NCBI GenBank assembly: GCA_944343275.1
Contig: CALVMH010000006.1
Coordinates: 29,435-93,434 of the forward strand
DNA: 64,000 nucleotides
Direction: 5' to 3'
DNA from: an uncultured Clostridia bacterium
GTDB lineage: Bacteria; Bacillota; Clostridia; Christensenellales; Borkfalkiaceae
Position 1 is the first letter of the stretch. The number at the start of each line of letters is the position of its first letter. Positions 1-7,213 of the stretch are shown in pieces. Both the position numbers and the translations under genes were made by a program. The notes beneath the pieces were generated by a model. The model saw nothing but the letters and a program-made list of their open reading frames with translations, was not told where the DNA came from and ran no database searches.

Positions 1-2
1 TC

Positions 3-149
3 AACGGTTGGCGGGTAAACGGCGGGTACGACTTCGACGCCCCGCCCGCAGAGGACGTGCAGGTATGTTCCTATTGCAGGCAATCCTATCTCGACTACTA
101 TCACCGCGCCGAGGAAAGCGCTGCGGACTATCTGGAAGAACATGACTGA
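3..149 (+). CDS. C-terminal end of an unrecognised protein (5' truncated)
   Basis: Only the last 48 codons are in the window, and the reading frame is open from the left edge to the TGA at 147-149. The residues include a Cys-x-x-Cys pair (CSYCRQSY) and an acidic end (ADYLEEHD). The frame has the same GC-rich codon use as the genes around it. It ends 14 bases before cysK, whose AAAGGAG ribosome site overlaps its stop, so the two are probably co-transcribed. The family cannot be named from this tail; a small metal-binding or redox protein would fit the Cys pair, but that is a guess. Confidence 0.55.
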   Translation, partial: NGWRVNGGYDFDAPPAEDVQVCSYCRQSYLDYYHRAEESAADYLEEHD

Positions 150-163
150 AAGGAGAACACGGT

Positions 164-1087
164 ATGTATTATTTTGACAACGTCGCAGACATGGTGGGGG
201 GAACGCCCCTTCTGGAACTGCGCCGTTTCACCGCGGAACGCGCCCTGAAAGGGCGCATTTTCGCCAAGCTGGAAATGCGCAATCCGGCGGGGTCCGTCAA
301 GGACCGCGTCGCCAAATACATGATCGAGGACGCCGAGCGCACGGGAAAATTGCGTGCGGGCGGCACCATCGTGGAACCCACTTCGGGCAACACGGGCATC
401 GGGCTTGCCGCCATTGCCCGCAAAAAGGGGTACCGCGTCATCCTCACCATGCCGTCGAGCATGAGCATCGAGCGGCGGAAACTGCTTACCGCCTACGGCG
501 CGGAAGTCGTTCTGACGGACGCCGCGAAGGGAATGTCGGGCGCCGTTGCCGAGGCGGAACGCATCGCCAGAGAGACGGGCGCCTTTCTTGCGGGACAGTT
601 CACCAACCCCGCCAATCCCCGCGCGCATTACGAGACGACGGGTCCTGAGATCTTTGCAGCCCTCGGCGGCAAGGCGGACGCCTTTGTCTCCGCCGTCGGT
701 ACGGGCGGCACGCTGACGGGCGCGGGAAAATTCCTCAAAGAGCGCTGCCCCGCCCTGCACATCGCCGCAGTCGAACCCGCAGCCTCCCCCGTGCTTTCGG
801 GCGGCAAGGCGGGCGCGCACGCCATTCAGGGCATCGGCGCGGGATTTGTGCCCGCCGTCCTCGATACCTCCCTCTATGACGAAGTCATCCCCGTCTCCAA
901 TGAAGATGCCTTTGCCTATGCCCGCGCCGTCGGAGCAAGCGACGCGGTGCTCGCGGGCATCTCCTCGGGCGCGGCACTGTGCGCCGCCGCGCAGCTCGCC
1001 GCGCGGGAGGAATTTGCGGGGAAGAACATCGTCGTCATCTTCCCCGACGGCGCCGACCGCTATCTCTCCACCCCCCTCTTCGGCTGA
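164..1087 (+). CDS. cysK: cysteine synthase (O-acetylserine sulfhydrylase)
   Basis: This 307-residue PLP enzyme makes cysteine from O-acetylserine and sulfide in the cytoplasm. The PLP lysine is K46 in NPAGSVKDR, the substrate-binding TSGNTG loop is at 73-78, the phosphate-binding GTGGT loop lies near 180, and GISSGA is near 265. The length is normal for a CysK/CysM-type protein without extra domains. It starts 14 bases after the preceding partial gene behind AAAGGAG. Serine acetyltransferase, which supplies its substrate, is encoded far away at 28524-29219 under a cysteine T-box. No T-box is visible in front of cysK here. CysM or another beta-replacement enzyme is possible, but the motifs fit CysK well. 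Confidence 0.93.
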   Translation: MYYFDNVADMVGGTPLLELRRFTAERALKGRIFAKLEMRNPAGSVKDRVAKYMIEDAERTGKLRAGGTIVEPTSGNTGIGLAAIARKKGYRVILTMPSSMSIERRKLLTAYGAEVVLTDAAKGMSGAVAEAERIARETGAFLAGQFTNPANPRAHYETTGPEIFAALGGKADAFVSAVGTGGTLTGAGKFLKERCPALHIAAVEPAASPVLSGGKAGAHAIQGIGAGFVPAVLDTSLYDEVIPVSNEDAFAYARAVGASDAVLAGISSGAALCAAAQLAAREEFAGKNIVVIFPDGADRYLSTPLFG

Positions 1088-1120
1088 ACACGCGCGCCGT
1101 CCCCCTCAAACGCCAAAAAT

Positions 1121-1144
1121 CGCGGCAAACGCCGCGGTTTTTTG
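1121..1144 (+). terminator. Rho-independent terminator of cysK
   Basis: A CGCGGC/GCCGCG stem with an AAAC loop is followed by TTTTTT, 33 bases after the cysK stop. Confidence 0.8.
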
Positions 1145-1166
1145 ATTTTTCCGCACAAAAACGGGG

Positions 1167-1195
1167 TTGACAATCGGGCGCGGGCATGATACAAT
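1167..1195 (+). promoter_or_regulatory. Promoter of the SecB-like gene
   Basis: TTGACA (1167-1172) and TACAAT (1190-1195) are 17 bp apart. The start codon is 27 bases downstream behind GAGGTGG. Confidence 0.85.
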
Positions 1196-1222
1196 AGAAA
1201 AAGACATTATCGAGGTGGAACC

Positions 1223-1672
1223 ATGATCGAATATTCCCTGAAAGCTCTGACCGCGGAGGAACTCTCCTTCAAGGTCAATCCCATCAAGGCGCGCCCGGAC
1301 ACCAAGTTCGAGATCAAGCCCCTGTTCTCCCGCCAGATCCGTCACGCGAACGAGAACCCCAAGATCAACATCGTCATGCTCGAATGCAAGATCGAGAGCA
1401 CGGAAGAATCCCCCAAGCCCTTCAACCTCACGGCGCGCTTCGTCGGCGTGTTTGAAGTGCAGAACATGGAGACGGACGAGGACAAGCGCTTCTTCGCCAT
1501 CAACGCGACGGAGACCATGTTCCCCTACCTCAGGGCGGCGGTCTCCAACCTGACGGCGGACGCGCTCATCAATCCTCTGACGCTGCCCGTCGTTCCCGGC
1601 TCGACCATCTTCCCCGATGACAGGGGCGGCTCGCAGTACACGCTCAATCTCGACCCGAAGATCGTCAACTGA
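1223..1672 (+). CDS. SecB-like protein-export chaperone
   Basis: This 149-residue cytoplasmic protein resembles the SecB-like chaperones of Clostridia, which hold unfolded clients before export. The best signature is near residues 95-125, where ETMFPYLRAAVSNLT is followed by NPLTLPVV; this matches the SecB pattern of FPY-R, then a Leu/Thr-rich helix, then PPL-LP. The middle has the usual beta pattern with a PKPFNL segment and GVFEV. It has its own promoter and is flanked by terminators on both sides, so it is monocistronic. Whether it works with SecA, or as an antitoxin-type chaperone as some SecB-like proteins do, cannot be told here; no toxin gene lies next to it. Confidence 0.75.
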   Translation: MIEYSLKALTAEELSFKVNPIKARPDTKFEIKPLFSRQIRHANENPKINIVMLECKIESTEESPKPFNLTARFVGVFEVQNMETDEDKRFFAINATETMFPYLRAAVSNLTADALINPLTLPVVPGSTIFPDDRGGSQYTLNLDPKIVN

Positions 1673-1718
1673 CCTGCGGGACGAACACGACGACATCTTC
1701 CCACACACTTTTTCCTCC

Positions 1719-1756
1719 GTGCCGACGCGCCGCTGTGCGCGTCGGCACGCGTTTTT
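1719..1756 (+). terminator. Terminator of the SecB-like gene
   Basis: An 11-bp GC-rich stem (arms 1719-1729 and 1738-1748) is followed by GCGTTTTT. Confidence 0.85.
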
Positions 1757-1784
1757 AAGGGGTGCAGCCCTGCAACCACGGAAA

Positions 1785-1820
1785 CGGCGGACGCCGCGTC
1801 GGATGACGCGGCGTCCGCCG
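1785..1820. terminator. Perfect 16-bp hairpin between convergent genes
   Basis: Arms 1785-1800 and 1805-1820 are perfectly complementary with a GGAT loop. TCCTTTTT follows on the plus strand and a shorter T run on the minus strand, so it probably stops transcription from both sides, mainly the minus-strand hydrolase gene. Confidence 0.75.
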
Positions 1821-1856
1821 TCCTTTTTATGGATGTATGGCGCCGCCCCGCGCGCC

Positions 1857-2771
1857 TCAGCCGTCCGCGCCCTTCTCCGGCGCGACGCATGCCCGGAAAA
1901 ACGCAAGCACCGTTCCCCACTTCTCGTCGCGGTCCGTCTGCTCGTTGAGGAACTCATGACGGGAGCCCTCGAAGAGCTTCATCGACACGCGGCGCATCCC
2001 CGCCTTCCGCGTATAGAAATCATACAGTTTTTTCACGCCCTTTCCCATGTTCCCCACGGGATCCTGCGCGCCCGAAACGAGCAGGACGGGCAGATCTTTT
2101 TGCAGCGCCGCGCGGTACTTTTTGGTATACAGCCCGCGCAGTCCGCGGAAAAAGTCCGCATAAAACCGAAAAGAACAGGTGAACCCGCAGAAGGGATCGG
2201 CGTGATATGCCGCATTGTTCCGCGCATCGGCGCTCAGCCATTCGCCGTCCGCAAACTTCTTGGAATATGCGCCGAAGGAGAGCTTTTCGATGAACTTCGC
2301 GGGCTTTTTCTCCCCGCAGAAGACGCATCCGAGCGCCGCCACGAGGGAACCGAGATATACCTCAAAATCCTTTTTATAGCTGCTGCCCGCAATGACCGCG
2401 CCCGCAAGCCGTTCGGGAAAGGCGGCGATGCAGCGCTGCGCCAGAAAGGAGCCGTAGGAAAACCCGAACAGGATGACGGGCACCTTGTACCGCTCGGAGA
2501 GCAGCTTGCAGATGACCTCTTCGTCGCGCACGGTGTCCGCGAACATGTCCCCCGCGCACCAGCCGGGCGTATCCTTGTCCGTCTGTCCGTGTCCACGGTG
2601 GTCGTCCGCCGCCACGGTGAACCCGTGCCCGCACAGCCACTGTGCGAACGCGGCATAGCGCGCCGCATGCTCCGTCATGCCGTGCACGATCTGCACGACG
2701 GCGACGGGATGCTCCGCCTCCCATACATGCAGGGCAACGGGCTTGTTGTCAAAACTTACGATCTGTTCCAT
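1857..2771 (-). CDS. alpha/beta hydrolase (monoacylglycerol lipase / serine aminopeptidase S33 type)
   Basis: This 304-residue cytoplasmic esterase-like protein resembles lysophospholipase/monoacylglycerol lipase enzymes. Visible signatures are the oxyanion segment VQIVHGMTEH near 26-35, DDHRGHGQTD near 56-65, the nucleophile elbow GFSYGS with S105, an acid candidate D237 (SGAQDPVG) and a base candidate H272 (GSRHEFLNE). The triad is complete and in the expected order, with an alpha-helical cap between about 135 and 210. It has no signal peptide. It is convergent with the SecB-like gene and transcribed alone. The natural substrate cannot be predicted. Confidence 0.85.
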   Translation of the reverse strand: MEQIVSFDNKPVALHVWEAEHPVAVVQIVHGMTEHAARYAAFAQWLCGHGFTVAADDHRGHGQTDKDTPGWCAGDMFADTVRDEEVICKLLSERYKVPVILFGFSYGSFLAQRCIAAFPERLAGAVIAGSSYKKDFEVYLGSLVAALGCVFCGEKKPAKFIEKLSFGAYSKKFADGEWLSADARNNAAYHADPFCGFTCSFRFYADFFRGLRGLYTKKYRAALQKDLPVLLVSGAQDPVGNMGKGVKKLYDFYTRKAGMRRVSMKLFEGSRHEFLNEQTDRDEKWGTVLAFFRACVAPEKGADG

Positions 2772-2873
2772 GCCTCACCTCGCGGCATATTGTACCACAC
2801 CGCGCGTCCGCCGTCAAGCCCCTTTTTTTCCAACCCCTTCCGCCCTTTCCAATACCCCACCTGTATCAGATCC

Positions 2874-2903
2874 TTGTATCCGCCCGCGCGCATCTGCTAC
2901 AAT
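2874..2903 (+). promoter_or_regulatory. Promoter of the NlpC/P60 lipoprotein gene
   Basis: TTGTAT (2874-2879) and TACAAT (2898-2903) are separated by 18 bp. AAGGAGG follows at 2921-2927. Confidence 0.7.
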
Positions 2904-2938
2904 ACGGACCGTAATACGATAAGGAGGTCCTGACGACC

Positions 2939-3853
2939 ATGAAAAAACACCGCATCACGGCGCTCGCGCTCTGCGCCCTGTTCGCCGTCCTCCCCCTTGC
3001 CGCCGCATGCTCCCCCGCGGACATGCCCGCGGCAGACGTTCCCGCAGGGGACGTGCTCCCCGACGTGCCGTCCCCCGAAACGCCCCTTCCCGACGTCCCG
3101 GAGACGTCCGATCCCCCCGCCATGCCCGAAGCTCCCCCCGCACAGACGCCGGATCCCGAAGCGCCCGAAGACGTTCCGGAACCGCCCGCGCCCGAACCGC
3201 CGCCCACCGTCAGCGTCAGGGCGCAGTACGTCCTCTCCCGCGCGGACGGACTCAACGTCCGCACGGGGGCGGGCACGGGTTACGCCTCGCTCGGACATGT
3301 GAACGCGGGCGACATGCTGCACTTCGTCCGCCGCACGGACGGCTGGTACGAGACGCGCTACCGCGGCAGGACCGCCTATGTCAGCGCGAACGAGGCGTAC
3401 ACCGACGTCGCCTTCCTCGATAAGGCGGACGACGGCATCGAACGGGTGATCGCGGAGGGTCTGGAACTGCTGGGCGTCCCATACGTCTACGGCGCGGTGC
3501 GCCTGCACGACGGGAAGGGGAACTTCCTCAAAAACTTCACGACGAACGCCTTCGACTGTTCCTCCCTCATGCAGTATATCTTTTACAAGGGGGCGGGCAT
3601 CCTGCTGGACGTGACGACGCGCACGCAGGTAAAACAGGGCGTCCCCGTCGCATGGAAGGACATCGCGCGCGGCGACCTGCTCTTTTACACCAACGCGCAG
3701 CGCTACAACAAGACGGGCGTGGAGCGCATCGGACACGTTGCGCTCTATCTCGGCGACAACTATATCCTGCACACGGCAAGCGACTATGCCGTCATCGAAC
3801 AGATGTCGGCAACGAGGCGCAGCTATTTTGTGACGGCGCGCCGCTTTCTGTAA
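2939..3853 (+). CDS. Lipoprotein with SH3 and NlpC/P60 peptidase domains
   Basis: This is a predicted cell-wall hydrolase anchored outside the membrane. A basic start and hydrophobic stretch end in ALAAAC-like text with lipid-accepting C24. A Pro/Glu/Asp-rich linker covers about 25-93. A bacterial SH3 domain follows at about 98-158 (LNVRTGAGTGYASLG), then an NlpC/P60 domain from about 170 to the end. The catalytic Cys is C207 in AFDCSSLM, with H266 (IGHVALY) and H278 (ILHTAS) as base and third residue. The family cuts peptidoglycan stem peptides, often at the gamma-D-Glu-diamino acid bond. The gene has its own promoter and an AAGGAGG site. Confidence 0.9.
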   Translation: MKKHRITALALCALFAVLPLAAACSPADMPAADVPAGDVLPDVPSPETPLPDVPETSDPPAMPEAPPAQTPDPEAPEDVPEPPAPEPPPTVSVRAQYVLSRADGLNVRTGAGTGYASLGHVNAGDMLHFVRRTDGWYETRYRGRTAYVSANEAYTDVAFLDKADDGIERVIAEGLELLGVPYVYGAVRLHDGKGNFLKNFTTNAFDCSSLMQYIFYKGAGILLDVTTRTQVKQGVPVAWKDIARGDLLFYTNAQRYNKTGVERIGHVALYLGDNYILHTASDYAVIEQMSATRRSYFVTARRFL

Positions 3854-3870
3854 CATCGCCGCGCGGCAGG

Positions 3871-3899
3871 TTGACAAACCGCGGCGGGCGTGCTATCAT
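3871..3899 (+). promoter_or_regulatory. Promoter giving a probable leaderless mRNA
   Basis: TTGACA (3871-3876) and TATCAT (3894-3899) are 17 bp apart. The ATG at 3906 sits exactly seven bases after the -10 element, so transcription should start at or within a base of the start codon. Confidence 0.75.
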
Positions 3900-3905
3900 A
3901 AAGGC

Positions 3906-4730
3906 ATGCAGCTCACCGACGTTCACACCCACAGCGCCTTTTCCGCCGACGGCAGGGCGCCCCTTGCGGACATGCTTGCCCGCGCAAGGGCGCTCGGCAT
4001 GCGCTGGTACGGCGTCTCCGAACACTTCGATTACGACTATCTTGCGGAGGGCATCCTTGCGGAAGGGCAGCCCGTGCGCATGATCGACGCGCCCCGATAC
4101 TTTGCGGAGGCGCGCCGCCTGCAGGCGCAGTACGCGCAGGAGATGCGCGTGCTCGTTGGGGGGGAATTCGGGTTCTCCGCCCACCCCGAAGCACAGCGCC
4201 TGTACCGCGAGATCATCGCGCGGTTTCACCCCGATTTTGTGGTGAACAGCACCCATTCGGTGGACGGCAAAGACGTCTGGTTCGGCGAATATTTTGCGGG
4301 GAAGCAAAAGCGCGAAGCATACCGCCGCTACCTCGAACGGGTGCGCGAGAGCCTCGATGCGCCCTACCCTTACGACATCGTGGCGCACCTCGGATACGTC
4401 GCCCGCAACGCCCCCTATGCGGACAAGGCGCTGCGCTATGAGGACTTCCCCGCCCTCCTCGACGACATTTTCCGCACGATCGCGGCGAAAGACAAGATCC
4501 TCGAAGTCAATTCCTCGGCGCGCGGCGCGGGCGACTTTTTGCCCTCCGAAGAGCTGCTCGGGCGCTACTATGCGCTGGGCGGAAGAAAGGTCTCCTTCGC
4601 CTCGGACGCCCACGACACGGATGCCGTCGGGCGGGGCAGGGAGCACATCGTCGGCGTGCTTGCCGCCATCGGGTTTGCGGGCGTCACCGTTCCGCAGAAC
4701 GGACGGCACATCCTCGTTCCGTTTGACTGA
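3906..4730 (+). CDS. PHP-domain phosphatase (histidinol-phosphatase HisJ/HisK family)
   Basis: This 274-residue enzyme of the polymerase-and-histidinol-phosphatase superfamily hydrolyses phosphoesters with a metal cluster. Metal-binding motifs are in order: DVHTHSAFS (residues 5-13), GVSEHFDYDY, GGEFGF, NSTHSVDG, AHLGYV and FASDAHDTD. The first motif is needed for activity and begins at residue 5, so the ATG at 3906 must be the start even though no ribosome site fits between it and the -10 box. No other histidine-pathway genes are nearby, so the substrate may be histidinol phosphate or another small phosphoester. It is convergent with rsmI. Confidence 0.85.
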   Translation: MQLTDVHTHSAFSADGRAPLADMLARARALGMRWYGVSEHFDYDYLAEGILAEGQPVRMIDAPRYFAEARRLQAQYAQEMRVLVGGEFGFSAHPEAQRLYREIIARFHPDFVVNSTHSVDGKDVWFGEYFAGKQKREAYRRYLERVRESLDAPYPYDIVAHLGYVARNAPYADKALRYEDFPALLDDIFRTIAAKDKILEVNSSARGAGDFLPSEELLGRYYALGGRKVSFASDAHDTDAVGRGREHIVGVLAAIGFAGVTVPQNGRHILVPFD

Positions 4731-4754
4731 CGGGAAACATCTCCCTCCGGCATG

Positions 4755-4802
4755 ATGATATTGGAGCGCGCCGCCCTCTCGGGCGGCGCGCTCCAATATC
4801 AT
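4755..4802. terminator. Perfect 22-bp hairpin between convergent genes
   Basis: Arms 4755-4776 and 4781-4802 are perfect complements with a TCTC loop. It separates the PHP gene from rsmI. The T tracts on either side are weak, so the length of the stem probably does the work. Confidence 0.7.
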
Positions 4803-4845
4803 TTCCCTGTTTTCCGTGCGGCGAACGGACGCCGCCGCCCGCCGC

Positions 4846-5643
4846 TCAAAGCATCTCCTTGTAAATTTCGCTCTTGGAGACCCCCCTGTCGCGCGCGGTC
4901 TGTTTGAGCGCCTCTTTCTTGTCCATGCCCTGCGCCATGTATGCCTCCACATGCGCGCGCACGGGCAGTGCGTTGAGGGGATTTTCCGCCTGCGCCGCCC
5001 CCGCGACGACGAGCACGTATTCCCCGCGCTTTTCCCCCGCAAGCCCCTCCGAGAGCAGGAAGGGGCGCGCCTCCTCGTGCAGTTTTGTGATCTCCCTGAC
5101 GGCGCAGGCGCGGCGTTCGCCGAACACGGCATACAGGCTTGCGACGTCCCTGTCCACGTCCTGCGGGGCGCTGTGGAAGAGCAGCGTCTCCGTGCGCGCC
5201 CGGTACTGCGCGAGCAGCGCCTCCCGTTCCCCCTTTTTGTCGGGCAGAAAGCCGACGAAGGAAAACCGATCGGCGGGCAGGGCGGAGAGCACCAGCGCGC
5301 ACAGCGCGGCGTTCGCCCCCGGAAGCACGGTGTAGTCTTCGCCCGCCTCGCGCAGGATGCGGCACACCTCGCGCCCCGGATCGGAGACGACGGGCATGCC
5401 GGCGTCCGAGACGACGCACACCGCCTTCCCCTCCCGCGAGAGGGCGAGGATGCGCTCCGCCGCCTCCCGTTCGTTGAACTTATGGCAGGCAAAGAGGGGT
5501 TTTTTCATGCCGTAGGCGTTGAGCAGTTTCAGCGTATGGCGGGTGTCCTCGCAGAACACGGCGTCCGCCTCTTTGAGCGCGTCGAGCGCCCGCAGCGTGA
5601 TGTCTTTCAGGTTGCCGATGGGCGTTGCGACAAACGTTACCAT
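4846..5643 (-). CDS. rsmI: 16S rRNA 2'-O-ribose C1402 methyltransferase
   Basis: This 265-residue SAM-dependent enzyme methylates the ribose of C1402 in the decoding centre of 16S rRNA. The tetrapyrrole-methylase fold is shown by VATPIGNLKDIT at the start, EDTRHT near 32-37, VVSDAGMPVVSDPG near 78-91, and FVGFLP near 128. The start ATG overlaps the end of the upstream trmN6 gene by 7 bases, so the two are translationally coupled. The same pairing (yabB with yabC) is known in Bacillus. The C-terminal helical part with MDKKEALKQTARDRG is a typical RsmI tail. Confidence 0.95.
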   Translation of the reverse strand: MVTFVATPIGNLKDITLRALDALKEADAVFCEDTRHTLKLLNAYGMKKPLFACHKFNEREAAERILALSREGKAVCVVSDAGMPVVSDPGREVCRILREAGEDYTVLPGANAALCALVLSALPADRFSFVGFLPDKKGEREALLAQYRARTETLLFHSAPQDVDRDVASLYAVFGERRACAVREITKLHEEARPFLLSEGLAGEKRGEYVLVVAGAAQAENPLNALPVRAHVEAYMAQGMDKKEALKQTARDRGVSKSEIYKEML

Positions 5644-6314
5644 GCCTCCCCCTTTTCGTTGACGAGCGTCGGCGTCAGCTCGACGCCGGGTCTGCCCCCC
5701 TTGACCGCCGCGACGAGCACGGCATACGGTTTTGCGCCCGCCTTTCCCGCAACGGGCGTGATCTTTTTGACTTCAAACGCGCGCTCGTGCAGCGCCCGTA
5801 TGACCTCTGCCAGCCTGTCCGCCCGATGCACGAGGGCGAACCTGCCGCCGAATTTCAGGCAGCGCGCCGCCGCGGCGCAAAGTTCGGGGAGCGTTAAAAA
5901 CAGCTCCTTGCGGCACATCGCCTTCCGCGCGTCCGCCGCCGCAAACCCGCCCCGTTCATAGGGAGGATTGGCAAGGACGAGCGAAAATGCCTCCGTATAG
6001 CGCGCGGGGATGTCCTGCACGCGCACGTTTTCCACCGTGAACGCCCCCTCCAGCCCGTTGAGGGCGACGGTGCGTGCGCTCATGGCGGCAAGTTCGGGCT
6101 GCATTTCGAACAGGGTGACGTGCTCCACGCCGCGGTTCTCCGCATAAAAATGTAACCCGACGACGCCGCTGCCCGCACAAAAATCGGCGACGCGCTCCCC
6201 CTTTTTGGCTTTGAGAAAGCGCGCCAGAAGCACCGCGTCCGACGTAAAGCGGTAGAGCGCGGTGTCCTGCAAAATGCGGTAATTCCCGATGAGCAGCGTT
6301 TCTTCGACCTGCAT
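5637..6314 (-). CDS. trmN6: tRNA1(Val) (adenine37-N6)-methyltransferase family protein
   Basis: This 225-residue class I methyltransferase belongs to the TrmN6/YabB family that modifies A37 of tRNA. Motif I is FCAGSGVVGLHF at about 45-56, and the adenine-N6 signature NPPY is at 116-119. A GGAGGG site lies 6 bases before the start. It forms a coupled pair with rsmI downstream (7-base overlap). The GIY-YIG gene that sits between the two in Bacillus is missing here. Specificity for tRNA-Val is assumed from the family. Confidence 0.88.
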   Translation of the reverse strand: MQVEETLLIGNYRILQDTALYRFTSDAVLLARFLKAKKGERVADFCAGSGVVGLHFYAENRGVEHVTLFEMQPELAAMSARTVALNGLEGAFTVENVRVQDIPARYTEAFSLVLANPPYERGGFAAADARKAMCRKELFLTLPELCAAAARCLKFGGRFALVHRADRLAEVIRALHERAFEVKKITPVAGKAGAKPYAVLVAAVKGGRPGVELTPTLVNEKGEAW

Positions 6315-6342
6315 GCCATCCCTCCGTCCCCGAAGGGCGTTC

Positions 6343-6543
6343 TCACCAATCCTGTTTTTTCAGGCTCTTGTCCTTGACGTCGTCGTACTTTTCAAAGTAA
6401 GCGCGCTTCCACTCCGCGGGGGATGCCTGCTCCCGCCCGCCGCATTCCGCAAGGCGGGCTTCCAGCTCTTCGGGCGTGAAGTCGCCCTCGTCCGCCTCGC
6501 TGTCATAGCGGGAGAACAATTTCATGAGATCGTACTGCGACAT
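6343..6543 (-). CDS. Small hypothetical protein, 66 residues
   Basis: This short, charged, soluble protein is rich in Glu, Asp and Lys and has no membrane segment. A GGAGGGG site lies just before its ATG, and it sits 28 bases upstream of trmN6 on the same strand, so it is likely the first gene of the trmN6-rsmI unit. I do not recognise the family. The ribosome site and codon use make it a believable gene rather than a chance frame. Confidence 0.6.
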   Translation of the reverse strand: MSQYDLMKLFSRYDSEADEGDFTPEELEARLAECGGREQASPAEWKRAYFEKYDDVKDKSLKKQDW

Positions 6544-6561
6544 AGCCCCTCCGTGCGCAAG

Positions 6562-6585
6562 TTGTCCACATCTTTGTGTGGATAA
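6562..6585. other. Inverted pair of DnaA-box-like sequences
   Basis: TTGTCCACA (6562-6570) faces TGTGGATAA (6577-6585), the exact complement of TTATCCACA. They sit in the short gap between two small genes, about 34 kb from the probable origin. Confidence 0.5.
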
Positions 6586-6594
6586 GTGGAAAAA

Positions 6595-6765
6595 TCAGCA
6601 ATAGCGGTTGCCCGCGGCGTCGTAGCAAACGCCGAGCGCCGCCAGGCGCGCATCGAGTTCCGCCCGTTCCCAGCCGAGTTCTTCACACAGTTCATCGGGC
6701 GAAGCCGCCCCGTCGCGCAGTTTCATGTTGACGTAACTCAGCAGCATGGCGCCGTCCTGCATCAT
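6595..6765 (-). CDS. DUF4250-family small protein
   Basis: This 56-residue protein matches the DUF4250 pattern known from Clostridia: a start of the type AMLLSYVNMKLRD, then LDELCEEL-like text and a C-terminal DAAGNRY segment. The function of the family is unknown. A longer frame opens at 6789, but that ATG lies upstream of the -10 box at 6778-6783, so the ATG at 6765 (or the adjacent one at 6762) is the real start. Only about 5-6 bases would precede it in the mRNA and no ribosome site is visible, so it is nearly leaderless. Confidence 0.72.
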   Translation of the reverse strand: MMQDGAMLLSYVNMKLRDGAASPDELCEELGWERAELDARLAALGVCYDAAGNRYC

Positions 6766-6777
6766 TTCTATATCCGC

Positions 6778-6806
6778 ATTATACCACATCCCCCCGAAAA
6801 AGGCAA
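6778..6806 (-). promoter_or_regulatory. Promoter of the DUF4250 gene
   Basis: On the minus strand TTGCCT (6806-6801) and TATAAT (6783-6778) are 17 bp apart, with TGG making an extended -10. Confidence 0.7.
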
Positions 6807-6841
6807 CTGCCTTGCGCCTCCTGCCGCGCGCCGTGCAAAAC

Positions 6842-7213
6842 TCATGCCCGCACGCATTTTTTGAGGGCGGACAGGATGCGAAACAGCGCCAAAGCGATGA
6901 GAAAGACGCCGAAGCCGCGTTCCAGCGCGGCGCCGGGGAGGTGGGCGGCGAGCAGCGAAAACAGCGCCGAGGAGACGAGGGCGGAGAGCACGAGGGGCAG
7001 CAGCCCTTCCCCCTTCAGCAGCCCGCTTTTGGCATGCACGGGCAGGGCAAGCGCCGCCATCGGCAAAAAGGCGACGAGGTTGACGCCCTGCGCCGCCGCC
7101 TGATCCACGCCGAAGAGCGTCAGGAGCGGGATGAGTGCCGTGCCGCCGCCCATGCCCATGCCGCCCAGCACGCCGCCCGCGACCCCGCACAAAAAGAGCA
7201 CTAAAAACGCCAT
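6842..7213 (-). CDS. TauE/SafE permease, second half
   Basis: This 123-residue membrane protein has about four helices and one copy of the glycine-rich TauE/SafE repeat (GGVLGGMGMGGGTALIPLL near 13-31). Family members export sulfite, sulfoacetate or related organic anions and usually carry two such repeats in about 250 residues. Here the second repeat is a separate gene that overlaps the first half by 13 bases. A longer frame exists upstream, but its extra text is Arg-rich noise, so the ATG at 7213 was chosen. The two halves probably form a heterodimeric pore. Confidence 0.8.
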   Translation of the reverse strand: MAFLVLFLCGVAGGVLGGMGMGGGTALIPLLTLFGVDQAAAQGVNLVAFLPMAALALPVHAKSGLLKGEGLLPLVLSALVSSALFSLLAAHLPGAALERGFGVFLIALALFRILSALKKCVRA

